Source: DASYAE01 sp036501535
GTDB taxonomy: Bacteria; Actinomycetota; Actinomycetes; Streptomycetales; Catenulisporaceae
Direction: 5' to 3'
DNA: 60,043 bases
Assembly (NCBI GenBank): GCA_036501535.1
Contig: DASYAE010000073.1
Span: 1-60,043, forward strand
Shown piece after piece: positions 15,834-25,452 of the stretch (position 1 is its first letter; each line of letters starts with the position of its first letter). A program made the translations under genes and the position numbers. The notes beneath the pieces were generated by a model. That model had not been told where the DNA came from. It saw nothing but the letters and a program-made list of their open reading frames with translations, and ran no database searches.

Positions 15834-17744
15834 GTGGGGCGACTGTCGCGGGCGTTCATCAAGACCCTGTCCGAATTGCTCGGCCGGCGCGAGGCGCACC
15901 CGGCGCCGGCCGCGCCCGTGGTGTCGGCGCACCCTGATGCGGCGTTCCGGCCCGCCGCGCCTCGGGGCACGACGCTGGCCGAGACGCTGCTGGCCGGCCC
16001 CGGCGGGCCCGGCGGCTACCGGGCCGTCGTGCGCTCGCCCGGCGAGCCGTATCTGCTTCGCACGGAGCTGACCGACCCGGGGAGCGGCGCCCTGGGCGCG
16101 TCCACCGCGCGGACCCTCTCCGAGACCGCCCGCGTGCTCGGCGCGCCCGAGCCGGTCCTGGCGCCGCGGCGGGTCCGCGAGCGCACCGCGCTGCTCGCTT
16201 TCGTGCACCTCACCGACGTCCACGTGATCGACGACCAGTCGCCGGCCCGGGTCGAATTCCTCGACCGGTACAACGATCCCGGCTCGCGGTTCACCGGCAT
16301 GGCCAACGTCAGCGGCGCCTACCGCCCGAACGAGCGGCTCTCCGCGCACGTGGCCGAGGCGATGGTGCGGCAGGTCAACGAGATCGGCGTCGGCCCGGCC
16401 TTCGGCGCGCCGCTCGTCTTCGCGATAGCCACCGGCGACAACGCCGACAACAGCCAACACAACGAGCTGCGCTGGTTCATCGACACCCTCGACGGCGGCG
16501 TCGAGCTGCGCCCCGACTCCGGCAGCGCGCAGAAATACGAGGGCGTCGCCGACTGGGTCAAGTACGACGTGCGCTACTGGCACCCGAACGGCACCGCGCC
16601 CGGCCAGACCGACGACACGCCCCGCGCGCGCTACGGCTTCCCCACCGTGCCCGGCCTGCTCGACGCCTCCCGGCAGCCTTACCCGACCCGGGGGCTGCAC
16701 GACGTGAGAGGCGAGCGCCTGCCCTGGTATTCGGCCTACGGCAACCACGACGGGCTGCTCCAGGGGAACCTGCCGCGTCTGCCGGAGGCGTCGGGCTACG
16801 CTTGTGGGGACCACAAGGTGGTGGAGCTGCCCGACGGCACCGACCTGGTGAAGCTGGCCATCGACCTGGCCCGGGTCTCCCCGCACGCGGTGGAGAGCCT
16901 GCTGGCCGGCGGATTCCGCACGGTCACCGCGGATCCGCAGCGCCATCTGGTCGACCGCGCCGAGACGGTGCGCGAGCACTTCACCACCTCGGGCGTCCCG
17001 TCAGGGCACGGATACACCGAGTCGAACCTCAGCGAGAACACGGCCTACTACGCCTTCGACGCGGGCCCGGTGCGCTGCGTCGTGCTGGACACGGTCAATC
17101 CGGCCGGCGGCGCGGACGGCTCGCTGGACGAGAAGCAGTTCCAGTGGCTGGAGGGCGAGCTGGTGGCCCACTCCAGCCGCTTCCTGTCCGAGACCGGCGA
17201 GCTGGAGCGGGGGGCCGGCCATGACCGGCTGGTGGTCCTCTTCAGCCACCACACCGCCGCGACCATGGGTAACTGGCTCTGCCTGCCCGGCGAGCACCGG
17301 CTGCTCGGCCCCTCGGTGCGCGACCTGCTGCTGCGCTTCCCGAACGTGGTGCTCTGGGTCAACGGCCACACGCACGTCAACATGGTGACTCCGTTCCGCC
17401 GACACCCCGACGCGCCGGTGCCCGGCGGGTTCTGGGAGCTGAACACGGCCTCGCACATCGACTGGCCGCAGCAGGCCCGCCTGGTCGAGCTGGTCGACAA
17501 CGCGGACGGCACGCTCTCCATATTCGGCACCATCATCGACCACGCCGGCCTGCCCGACGCGTCCGCCGAGATACCGCCGGGCAAGCAGCTGGAGCAGGCC
17601 TCGCCGCTCGCGCTGGCCGGCCTCTCCCGCCAGCTCGGGATGAACGACTGGCAGTCGCGCAGCCGCCCGGTGCCGGGCGCGGACGGCCGCCGCGGCACGC
17701 TGGCCGACCGGAACGTCGAACTGGTGGTTCCGGCGCCGTTCTGA
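15834..17744 (+). CDS. Calcineurin-like metallophosphoesterase (TIGR03767-type)
   Basis: From GTG 15834 the protein has 636 residues. The dimetal phosphoesterase motifs appear in order: LTDVHVIDDQSP (DxH), ATGDNADN (GDN), AYGNHDG (GNHD), FSHHTA, and NGHTHVN (GHTH). Long insertions between them match the large actinobacterial metallophosphoesterase group known as the PPA1498 family. The longer frame to 15726 would start inside a terminator hairpin. TATCGT at 15821-15826 lies 7 nt before GTG 15834, which suggests a leaderless transcript. No clear signal peptide is seen from this start, so the location is uncertain. The substrate is unknown. Confidence 0.8.
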   Translation: MGRLSRAFIKTLSELLGRREAHPAPAAPVVSAHPDAAFRPAAPRGTTLAETLLAGPGGPGGYRAVVRSPGEPYLLRTELTDPGSGALGASTARTLSETARVLGAPEPVLAPRRVRERTALLAFVHLTDVHVIDDQSPARVEFLDRYNDPGSRFTGMANVSGAYRPNERLSAHVAEAMVRQVNEIGVGPAFGAPLVFAIATGDNADNSQHNELRWFIDTLDGGVELRPDSGSAQKYEGVADWVKYDVRYWHPNGTAPGQTDDTPRARYGFPTVPGLLDASRQPYPTRGLHDVRGERLPWYSAYGNHDGLLQGNLPRLPEASGYACGDHKVVELPDGTDLVKLAIDLARVSPHAVESLLAGGFRTVTADPQRHLVDRAETVREHFTTSGVPSGHGYTESNLSENTAYYAFDAGPVRCVVLDTVNPAGGADGSLDEKQFQWLEGELVAHSSRFLSETGELERGAGHDRLVVLFSHHTAATMGNWLCLPGEHRLLGPSVRDLLLRFPNVVLWVNGHTHVNMVTPFRRHPDAPVPGGFWELNTASHIDWPQQARLVELVDNADGTLSIFGTIIDHAGLPDASAEIPPGKQLEQASPLALAGLSRQLGMNDWQSRSRPVPGADGRRGTLADRNVELVVPAPF

Positions 17745-17825
17745 GTAGCGCAGTTCCCTGTTTCCGCGTCGTGATCAATCGAAGTCTGGCAGTATTCCCC
17801 GGATGGTTTCCGCCGGGGAGGTGCG

Positions 17826-20801
17826 ATGGCTGCCGACGAGGCCGACGTCGAGCGCATGATCGCTGTGGCGCAGCATAGTGGTGAACAGACGTTGTATCTG
17901 GAGAATCTCGGTCTGACCGAGATGCCGGAGTCGATCGGCCGGTTTACCGGGCTCATCGAGCTCCATCTGACCGGCAACCGGCTGGAGCGGCTTCCGGACT
18001 CGGTCGCGGGGCTGACCGATCTGCGTGTCCTCGAACTGGGCCAGAACAACCTGTCCGAGGTCCCGGACTGGATCGGCGGCCTCACCGAACTCACCGACCT
18101 CGGGCTGGCAGACAACATCCTGACCGGCCTACCGCAATCGCTCACCTCGCTGACCAACCTCACCGACATCAACCTCACCAGAAATCGCCTGGCAGAGGTC
18201 CCGGACTGTATCCGCCGATTCAGCGGACTCACGTGGCTCTCCCTCGGCGACAACCCGCTGTGCGGGCTGCCGGATTGGATCGGCGAACTGTCCCGCCTCG
18301 AATGCCTCGATCTGGCTGGTCTCGACCTGTGTGAAGCTCCCGCGTGGATCGGCCGACTGACCAGGCTGGAGTGCCTTTATCTTGACGGCAATGGCCTTTC
18401 AGGACTGCCCCCCGACCTCGGCCAGCTCAGTCGACTCGAGTTGCTCTATCTCCATGGCAATCGCCTGGCCGGGGTTCCTCCGCTGATCAAGTGGCTGACC
18501 GGTCTCAGGGAGCTCACTCTTGACGAGAACCAGCTGGTCGAGCTGCCGAACTGGCTTGCCTGGCTGCCCAGGCTGAGGATGCTCACCGTCAAGGGCAATC
18601 CGCTGGAATACCCTCCACCGCTGGTCGTCGGGCAGGGCGCGGCCGCGGTGCTCGCATTCCTGCGGGCGGGCGCGTCCGGCTCGCGCAGACAGTGGCGCTC
18701 GAAGCTGCTCATCGTCGGCCAGGGCGGCGCCGGCAAGACGTCCCTGCTCAAGGCCCTTACCACCGGTAAGGCCGATCCTCAGGAAGCGCCGACGCACGGC
18801 CTGAACATCGAGGACGTGATCCTGCCGCATCCGACCAGAGCCGATACGACCATGTACCTGGCCGCGTGGGACTTCGGCGGGCAGCACGTCTATCACGCAA
18901 CCCACCAGTTCTTCTTCACCGACGAGTGCTTATTCGTCCTGGCATGGAACGCCCGCACCGGCTGGGACCACGACACCGCGCGCTACTGGCTCGATCTGAT
19001 CGCCGCCCGCACCGGCAAGGCGCCGGACCGGCCGGGTGCTCCCGTCCTACTTGTCGCCACTCACTGCGCGGACGGTGTCCCGGATCTCCCGCTCACCGAA
19101 CTGCGCCGCGACTATCCGCAGATCGTCGACTCCGTGCAGGTCGACAGCCTCAGTGAGATCGGGATCGGCGAACTGAGTCGCCTCCTGGCTACGGCGGCCG
19201 GCAAGTTGCCTTTGATGGGCTCGAAATGGCCCGCCTCGTGGCTGACGGCCTGGCAGGCCTGTTGTGCGGACAGCCACAGCTACATGCCCAAGGGCCAGTT
19301 CGACGACCTGCTCACCAATGCGGGCGTCACCAGAGCCCCGCAGCGGCGAGATGTCACGAGAGCACTGCAACGCCTCGGCGCGATCCTCAGCTATGACGAC
19401 GATGCGGAACTGACATCCGTCGTCGTTCTCAAACCCCAGTGGCTCAGCGAGCGCATCGCGGCAATCCTCGACAGCGAGGCGGTCGCGCATCGCAATGGGC
19501 TGCTTCTGGCCGGCGACATGTCCCGCGAATGGTCCGACATCGACGCAGACCTGCGCAGCCAGTTGCTGACCATGATGGAGCGCTTCGACGTGTCGTACCG
19601 AATACAGGACGGCGACGGCGATGCCCGGGCAATCGTCGTCGACCGGTTGCCGTGGAATCCGCCGGACTATCTCGGCGACTGGGACGCGCTCGCCCCGCCA
19701 CATGCCAGGGAGCTGCGTCTGCACTACGTCATCGACGGCAAGATCCCGCCCGGCATCCCGGCCTGGTTCATCGCCCGAGCCCATCAGTACGCGACCACCG
19801 GTCACCGGCCCTGGCGCACCGGCGTCCTGCTGGCGCACCCGGACGGCGCTCATCTGGGCCTGCTCCAGCTGAATCCGGGCACGAACACCGTCGAGCTGGC
19901 AGTGCGCGGACCCAATCCGGCGCTCTTCCTCGGCAGCCTCGAACCGTGCTTCATGGCCACACTGAAGCGCTATCCCGGTTTGGCGATCACCCGGGCCGTG
20001 CCCTGTCCCTGCCATTCGGGCTGCGCCACCCGATGGCCGTACGATCAACTCGTCGAGCGCGATCGACGTGGGAAGACCCTCGTCGAGTGCGGCAACTCGC
20101 TCGAGGATGTTCCGATCACCCGGCTGCTCGCTGGGATCGGTCCGGCTTTGGACGGAATCGACACGGCTATCCACCTGCTCCGCGAGTTGCGCGCCGACGT
20201 CGCAGTGGGCAACGAGCAGGCGCACCTCAGGTTCGCGCAGGTGATGAGCTACCTCCGCGTGGACTGTCCAACCGTCTTCACCATCGTCGAGCGGCCCCGG
20301 CGAATATGGGGCCTGAGCCGCTACCTCGTCCGCCTGTATTGCGCCGAACCCGACGCGGTCCATCAGCTGCCCGGCAGCCAAGGGTGCTATGACGTGACCG
20401 ACCTCGACCACTGGCTCGCCTCGCTCTCCCGTCATCTGACCTGGGTGGTCGGCCTGCTGACCCGGGTTACCGGCCTGACCGGCTCGGTGCTCGGCATGAC
20501 CGCACCGGACCTACTTGAGCGGGGTGCCCAGGACCTCGCCCGAGTGCGGGACCTGCTCAGCCAGCTGCCGCAGAAACCGGGGCGCCCAGCTCTCGGCCTT
20601 GTACCCGAAGATGCTGCTCGCGACCACGCCGCGACCGAGGCAGATGCCCGCAGGATCGAGCACTTCCTGCTTCAGATCGATCCGAAGCGCGAATGGGGTG
20701 GATTGTGCAAGACGACCACTCCGGCTGGTCTAACCCTTTACTTGTGCCCTGAGCACGCCGCCGCTTATAAGGCACCTTCACCACGGCCGCGCGGGCTCTA
20801 A
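17826..20801 (+). CDS. LRR-Roco GTPase (leucine-rich repeats, ROC and COR domains)
   Basis: A 991-residue cytosolic Roco protein. About ten leucine-rich repeats fill residues 20-275 (units such as LTELTDLGLADNILTGLPQS). The Ras-like ROC domain has the P-loop GQGGAGKTS (G298-S306), the switch II DFGGQHVYH (D349) and the G4-like THCAD (412-416). The COR domain follows (about 470-650), including LKPQWLSERIAAIL. The C-terminal third is unassigned. It holds a CPCHSGC cluster (727-733) and a C961/C974/H977 group that could bind zinc. No kinase, TIR or protease effector domain is visible. A strong RBS (GGGGAGG) fixes the start. Third-position GC is somewhat lower than in neighbours. Roco proteins dimerise through COR and cycle with GTP; the output here is unknown. 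Confidence 0.88.
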   Translation: MAADEADVERMIAVAQHSGEQTLYLENLGLTEMPESIGRFTGLIELHLTGNRLERLPDSVAGLTDLRVLELGQNNLSEVPDWIGGLTELTDLGLADNILTGLPQSLTSLTNLTDINLTRNRLAEVPDCIRRFSGLTWLSLGDNPLCGLPDWIGELSRLECLDLAGLDLCEAPAWIGRLTRLECLYLDGNGLSGLPPDLGQLSRLELLYLHGNRLAGVPPLIKWLTGLRELTLDENQLVELPNWLAWLPRLRMLTVKGNPLEYPPPLVVGQGAAAVLAFLRAGASGSRRQWRSKLLIVGQGGAGKTSLLKALTTGKADPQEAPTHGLNIEDVILPHPTRADTTMYLAAWDFGGQHVYHATHQFFFTDECLFVLAWNARTGWDHDTARYWLDLIAARTGKAPDRPGAPVLLVATHCADGVPDLPLTELRRDYPQIVDSVQVDSLSEIGIGELSRLLATAAGKLPLMGSKWPASWLTAWQACCADSHSYMPKGQFDDLLTNAGVTRAPQRRDVTRALQRLGAILSYDDDAELTSVVVLKPQWLSERIAAILDSEAVAHRNGLLLAGDMSREWSDIDADLRSQLLTMMERFDVSYRIQDGDGDARAIVVDRLPWNPPDYLGDWDALAPPHARELRLHYVIDGKIPPGIPAWFIARAHQYATTGHRPWRTGVLLAHPDGAHLGLLQLNPGTNTVELAVRGPNPALFLGSLEPCFMATLKRYPGLAITRAVPCPCHSGCATRWPYDQLVERDRRGKTLVECGNSLEDVPITRLLAGIGPALDGIDTAIHLLRELRADVAVGNEQAHLRFAQVMSYLRVDCPTVFTIVERPRRIWGLSRYLVRLYCAEPDAVHQLPGSQGCYDVTDLDHWLASLSRHLTWVVGLLTRVTGLTGSVLGMTAPDLLERGAQDLARVRDLLSQLPQKPGRPALGLVPEDAARDHAATEADARRIEHFLLQIDPKREWGGLCKTTTPAGLTLYLCPEHAAAYKAPSPRPRGL

Positions 20802-20816
20802 CCGCAGACAGACGCG

Positions 20817-21842
20817 CTAAGGCCTCAACCGGTCCAGCGCGACCAGTCTCGGCAACAGCCGCGGGCTCAGCCTCCGCGTGGTGTGTAAGACCCATGCTGC
20901 GCCAGTAGGCAGCCGGGCATGTCGCCCGCCCGCCTCCAAGTAGCGCTCGGTGTCCTTCTGGGTCCAGTCCCGGCCGTTGACGGTCGGCGCGATGGCGGCG
21001 GCGCGCTGCTCCTCGCGGTCCGCGGCCAGGCCGGGCGGCAGCACCGAGGCGAACATGTCGTCGATCACCGGCCGGTGCGAGCAGACCACGGCCGGGCGCG
21101 CCTCCGAGATCAGGGCCCGCATCCAGGAAGCGACCGCCTGCGGGTCGGCGGCGTGGGCCGGCTCCGTCAGCGCCGGGTCGACGTCCACCAGCGCCTGACG
21201 GCTGCGCGCGTATGGGTTGACCGTGTCCAGGCAGCGCCTGGCCGGCGAGGCGATCACGCTGAGCGGGCCGTAGCAGGAGATCAGCGGCACCAGCGCCTCG
21301 GCCTGCGCCTTGCCCTCCGGGGCCAGTGGACGCAGCATGTCGTCGGGATAGTCCGGCCCGCGGTGCTCCGCCGCGCCGTGGCGCAGGAGCAGCAGCGGCA
21401 CCGTGTCGACCGGGGCCGCGAGGAACGCCTCGAGCACATTCACGTCGTGCCACCTGGTCAGCCGGTGCCCGGCCTCGGGCGGGGTGAGCCAGGCCAGCCG
21501 GTCCACCTCGTCGTTGGGCTCGAACCGGCCGCCGCCCTCGCCCGGCGGCACCGCCCGCGCGGCCCAGTAGCGGACCTGCTTCGGCATGCCGTTGACCTCG
21601 TAGGCGACCGGCGGAAGCCGACGGCCGACCACCATCCGGTGGCCGGTCTCCTCGAGCACCTCGCGCGCCGCCGCCAGCAGGTGTGGCTCGCCCGGCTCGA
21701 GCTTGCCCTTGGGGAACGACCAGTCGTCGTACCGGGGCCGGTGGATCAGCGCGAGCTCAGGCCCGTCCGGCCCGGGGCGCCACAGCAGCGCCCCGGCGGC
21801 CTGGATCACTCCGGCCGCGCCGTGCGTTCCTCTGACCGGCAT
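20817..21842 (-). CDS. mutT1: MutT1-like Nudix hydrolase fused to a histidine phosphatase
   Basis: A 341-residue two-domain enzyme. The N-terminal Nudix domain has a perfect box, GKLEPGEPHLLAAAREVLEE then TGH. The C-terminal domain is histidine phosphatase-like: LLLLRHGAAEH near residue 152, SPARRC, and CSHRPVID. The same fusion is mycobacterial MutT1, which hydrolyses 8-oxo-(d)GTP and diadenosine polyphosphates. The stop is 15 bp from the convergent Roco stop. TAGGAT lies 8 nt before ATG 21842, so the gene probably has its own leaderless promoter, although it follows the ppk-CHAD pair on the same strand. Confidence 0.88.
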   Translation of the reverse strand: MPVRGTHGAAGVIQAAGALLWRPGPDGPELALIHRPRYDDWSFPKGKLEPGEPHLLAAAREVLEETGHRMVVGRRLPPVAYEVNGMPKQVRYWAARAVPPGEGGGRFEPNDEVDRLAWLTPPEAGHRLTRWHDVNVLEAFLAAPVDTVPLLLLRHGAAEHRGPDYPDDMLRPLAPEGKAQAEALVPLISCYGPLSVIASPARRCLDTVNPYARSRQALVDVDPALTEPAHAADPQAVASWMRALISEARPAVVCSHRPVIDDMFASVLPPGLAADREEQRAAAIAPTVNGRDWTQKDTERYLEAGGRHARLPTGAAWVLHTTRRLSPRLLPRLVALDRLRP

Positions 21843-21918
21843 GACAGATCATCCTAGTCTCAGCGTGTTTCCGTCGCATTATGCGAACTCGGGACTTGAT
21901 CTTGTCTGGGCCGGCGGG

Positions 21919-23172
21919 TCACTGCTCCAGCCAGGCGCGGTACCCGGAGTCGGCGACCTGGGACCAAAGCGCGGGGAACGCCAGCCGGGAGCGCAGCACC
22001 TCGACCCGGCAGTCGCCGAGCAGCCGGCCGAGCACGAAGCCGGTCGGCGCGGCGATCCGCGGTGTGCGCGCGGCCCGCAGCAGCAGCGCGGAGGCGACTA
22101 TCGCGTCCTGCTGGGATCCGAGCTGCTCGGTGACCTCGGTCATCTGGCGGGCGAAGCCTGAGGCGTCCGCGCCGGCCGCGGGGATACACACCTCGGCCGC
22201 ATATCTGCATCTCTTGGCCGCGATACGCAGCCGGTGCCACATCTCGTCGGTCTGCTCGTCGCCGCCGGCGGCTTTGAGCGCGGCCCTGGCGTCGCGCGGG
22301 TTATGGTCGCGCACGTCAGGCAGCTTGCTCGCGCGGCGCTCGACGGTGGAGAAGGACTGCGTGACGAGCGGGTAGAGCGTCGCGCCGGCCGGTGCGTCCG
22401 GATCGGCGTCAGGGGAGAAGGGCAGCGCCTGCGGGGCGAGTGCGAACCGGTCGGCCAGCGCGTGGAACTTCGGGCCGGCCAGCGCGGCCAGCGTCGCCTC
22501 GTGCGCGGCCGCGTATTCGCGGTGCACGAGCCGGTCGAGCAGCGTCCGGGCCCGCGCGGTGCCCGGTATCTCGCCTTCCAGCGCCTCGAGCGCCAAGCCG
22601 AGCCGGTCGCGCATGACCTCGAGGTCGCGCTCCGGCCCGACCGTGTCGGTGAACTGAGCGATGTCCTCGGCCAGGCCGTCCGCCCAGGCCGGGTCGAGCA
22701 GGGGGCGGAAGGTGCGCAGCATCGAGCGGGCCCGGCGGCAGGCGACCCGGATGCGGTGCGAGGCCTCGGGCTGCGCGTCGCGCAGCCGCGGGAACTGGCC
22801 GAGGAACGCAGAGCTCTGCGCCGCGAGGTAGGTCCGCAGCACGTCCTTCGCGGTCAGGTCCGGACGCGGCGCGCCGCCGTTCTTCCCGGCGGCGCGCTCA
22901 CGCGGCTGCGCCGGCTCGGCCTTCGGGTCCTGCGCCGGCTGTGCCGGTTCTCGCCCCGGCTGCGCCGACTGTGCAGGTTCCCCCGGCTGCGCCGACTGTG
23001 TTGGTTCGCTCCCCGGCTGCGCCGACTGTGCTGGTTCATTTCCCGGCTGCGCCGGGATGGCAGCCATCGCAGGACTTCCGGCCACGCCGTCCGCCTCCTC
23101 TCGCGTGGCGCAGCCCTCGGCTCCCACCACATCCGCCTGACGCGTCGTCCGCCCGGGGTCCACCGGGGTCAC
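21919..23172 (-). CDS. CHAD-domain protein (polyphosphate-binding type)
   Basis: The CHAD helical domain is recognised by its basic helices HRIRVACRRARSMLRTFRPL and MWHRLRIAAKRCRYAAEV. CHAD domains bind polyphosphate granules, which fits the ppk gene directly upstream. I place the start at GTG 23172 because it overlaps the ppk stop as GTGA, giving 417 residues; ATG 23067 (382 residues) is the alternative. The N-terminal 100 residues are a low-complexity linker with four copies of a unit like AQPGxEPAQSAQPG. There is no CYTH/triphosphatase domain attached. Confidence 0.8.
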   Translation of the reverse strand: MTPVDPGRTTRQADVVGAEGCATREEADGVAGSPAMAAIPAQPGNEPAQSAQPGSEPTQSAQPGEPAQSAQPGREPAQPAQDPKAEPAQPRERAAGKNGGAPRPDLTAKDVLRTYLAAQSSAFLGQFPRLRDAQPEASHRIRVACRRARSMLRTFRPLLDPAWADGLAEDIAQFTDTVGPERDLEVMRDRLGLALEALEGEIPGTARARTLLDRLVHREYAAAHEATLAALAGPKFHALADRFALAPQALPFSPDADPDAPAGATLYPLVTQSFSTVERRASKLPDVRDHNPRDARAALKAAGGDEQTDEMWHRLRIAAKRCRYAAEVCIPAAGADASGFARQMTEVTEQLGSQQDAIVASALLLRAARTPRIAAPTGFVLGRLLGDCRVEVLRSRLAFPALWSQVADSGYRAWLEQ

Positions 23173-25310
23173 GCCATCCGGGCCCGGCGTGCGGCCAGCC
23201 CCTGGTTGCGCATCGCGATCATCCACTCCTGGATGTCGCGCAGCGGTGCCTCCTCGGTGCCGGTGCGCCGGGTCCACTCGCCGTCCGGGCCGAGTTCCCA
23301 GCACGAGGCGTCCGACTCGAACACCGTGTCGATCATCGCGCTCAGCTCCCTGCGGTGCCCCGCGTCGATGATCTGCACCAGCGCCTCGACCCGCCGGTCG
23401 AGGTTGCGGTGCATCATGTCCGCCGAGCCGATCCACACCTCGGGCGGCTCGGCGCTGGAGCGCCCGGTCTGGGTGGGCGGCGGCTCGTCGCCGAACACGT
23501 AGACGCGCGAGTGCTCGAGGAACCGGCCGAGCACGCTGCGCACCCTGATGTTCTCGGAGAGCCCGGGCACGCCGGGCCGCAGCGCGCACATTCCGCGCAC
23601 CACGATGTCGATCCGCACCCCGGCCCGCGAGGCGTCGTAGAGCGCGTCGATGACCGTCTCGTCGACCAGCGAGTTCATCTTCATCCTGATCCGCGAGGTG
23701 CGGGCCGCCCCGCGCCGGCCGGAGGTGAGCTTCTCCGCCTCCCGGTTGATCCGCTCGACCATGCCGTCGCGCAGCCCGTTCGGCGCGGTCAGCAGCCGCC
23801 GGTAGGTCGTCGTGCGGGAGTATCCGGACAGCCGGTTGAACAGGTGCGTCAGATCCTCGCCGACCAGCGGGTCGCAGGTCAGCACGCCGAGGTCCTCGTA
23901 CTGCCGGGCCGTCTTCGGGTTGTAGTTCCCGGTGCCGATGTGCGCGTAGCGGCGCAGCCGGCTGCCCTCCTGCCGGACCACCAGCGACAGCTTGCAGTGC
24001 GTCTTCAGCCCGATCAGGCCGTAGACCACGTGGCAGCCGGCCTGCTCCAGCTTGCGCGCCCAGACGATGTTGGCGTGCTCGTCGAACCGGGCCTTGATCT
24101 CGACCAGGACGAGCACCTCCTTGCCCTCCTCGGCCGCGTCGATGAGCGCGTCCACGATCGGCGAATCGCCGCTGGTGCGGTAGAGCGTCTGCTTGATGGC
24201 GCGCACGCCCGGGTCGGCCGCCGCCTGCTCAAGGAAGGCCTGGACCGAGGTGGTGAACGAGTCGTACGGGTGGTGCAGCAGTATGTCGCGCTGGCGCATC
24301 GCGGCGAACACGTCGATGTGCTCCGGGCCCTCGAACTCGGCCAGGTCCGGGTGCAGCGCGGTGGCGAAGGTCGGGAACTTCAGCGTCGGCCGGTCCTCCG
24401 CGGCCAGGGTGAACAGGCCGGTCAGGTCCAGCGGCGCGGGCAGCCGGAAGATCTCCGCCTCGCCCACCCCGAGCTCGCGCACCAGCAGCTCCAGCACCGC
24501 CGGGTCGATGGTCTCCTCGACCTCCAGCCGCACCGGCGGCCCGAACCGGCGCCGCTGCAGCTCCCGCTCCAGCGTCTCCAGCAGGCTCTGCGTCTCGTCG
24601 TTCTCGTCGCCCTCGACCTCGACGTCCTCGTTGCGGGTCACCCGGAAGGTGTGCCGGCCGAGCACCTCCATGCCGTTGAACAGGTGCGGCAGGTGCACCG
24701 CGATGAGCTCCTCGAGCGGGATGAACCGGCCCGCGCTGACCACCACGAACCGGGGCAGCGACGGCGGCACCTTCACCCGGGCGAAGTGCTCGTTGCCGGT
24801 GACCGGGTTGCGCACCTGCACGGCCAGGTTGAGTGAGAGCCCGGATATGTAGGGGAAGGGGTGCGCCGGGTCCACCGCCAGCGGGGTGAGCACCGGGAAG
24901 ACCTGTTCGCGGAAGAGCGCGTAGAGCTTCTCCTGCTCCGCGTCGTCGAGGTCCTTCCAGGCCAGGATCTCGATGGCCGCCTCGGCCAGCGCCGGGCGCA
25001 GCGTGTACTGGAAGTGCTCGGCGTGCCGGCGCATCAGCACCCCGGTCTCGGACCAGATCCGCTGGAGCTGCTCGCGCGGGGTCATGCCCGCGGCGGTCGG
25101 GCCGGCCGCGCCGGTGGCGATGCGGCGCTTGAGGCCGGCCACCCGGACCATGAAGAACTCGTCGAGGTTGTTGGCGAAGATCGCGCTGTACTTGGTGCGT
25201 TCGAGCAGCGGGACGTCCTTGTCCTCGGCGAGCTCGAGCACCCGGCTGTTGAACTGCAGCCAGGAGGATTCGCGGTCGAGGAAGCGGTCGGCCTCAGCGG
25301 GCGACTCCAT
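23169..25310 (-). CDS. ppk1: Polyphosphate kinase 1
   Basis: A 713-residue PPK1 that makes polyphosphate reversibly from ATP. It opens with the typical RFLDRESSWLQFNSRVLELA and FANNLDEFFMVRVAGLKRR. The phosphorylated His lies in YAHIGTGNYNPKTARQYEDL, and the second conserved His in MMHRNLDRRVEALVQI. Full length compared with about 690 residues in E. coli. The CHAD gene overlaps its stop by 4 bp and mutT1 follows. Only one PhoP-like half-site, GTTCAAC (25332-25338, minus strand), lies 21 nt before the start, so PhoP control is possible but not shown. 25311-25452 holds no other feature. Confidence 0.96.
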   Translation of the reverse strand: MESPAEADRFLDRESSWLQFNSRVLELAEDKDVPLLERTKYSAIFANNLDEFFMVRVAGLKRRIATGAAGPTAAGMTPREQLQRIWSETGVLMRRHAEHFQYTLRPALAEAAIEILAWKDLDDAEQEKLYALFREQVFPVLTPLAVDPAHPFPYISGLSLNLAVQVRNPVTGNEHFARVKVPPSLPRFVVVSAGRFIPLEELIAVHLPHLFNGMEVLGRHTFRVTRNEDVEVEGDENDETQSLLETLERELQRRRFGPPVRLEVEETIDPAVLELLVRELGVGEAEIFRLPAPLDLTGLFTLAAEDRPTLKFPTFATALHPDLAEFEGPEHIDVFAAMRQRDILLHHPYDSFTTSVQAFLEQAAADPGVRAIKQTLYRTSGDSPIVDALIDAAEEGKEVLVLVEIKARFDEHANIVWARKLEQAGCHVVYGLIGLKTHCKLSLVVRQEGSRLRRYAHIGTGNYNPKTARQYEDLGVLTCDPLVGEDLTHLFNRLSGYSRTTTYRRLLTAPNGLRDGMVERINREAEKLTSGRRGAARTSRIRMKMNSLVDETVIDALYDASRAGVRIDIVVRGMCALRPGVPGLSENIRVRSVLGRFLEHSRVYVFGDEPPPTQTGRSSAEPPEVWIGSADMMHRNLDRRVEALVQIIDAGHRRELSAMIDTVFESDASCWELGPDGEWTRRTGTEEAPLRDIQEWMIAMRNQGLAARRARMA

Positions 25311-25452
25311 GATCGGATGCTTTCACGGTTCGTTGAACTGCGGGTGGCGGGCAGGCGGACGGCAGGCGACTCGGGCAAGGGGAGCGCCGCTGCGGACAAG
25401 GCGCTCAGCGGGGCGAACCGAGCCGATCTCCGCATCGTGCATGCTGGTGCTC

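Noticed and set aside
25311..25345. PhoP (PHO) box ahead of ppk1
   Set aside because: Only one GTTCAAC half-site; the second direct repeat at 11 bp does not match GTTCACC.
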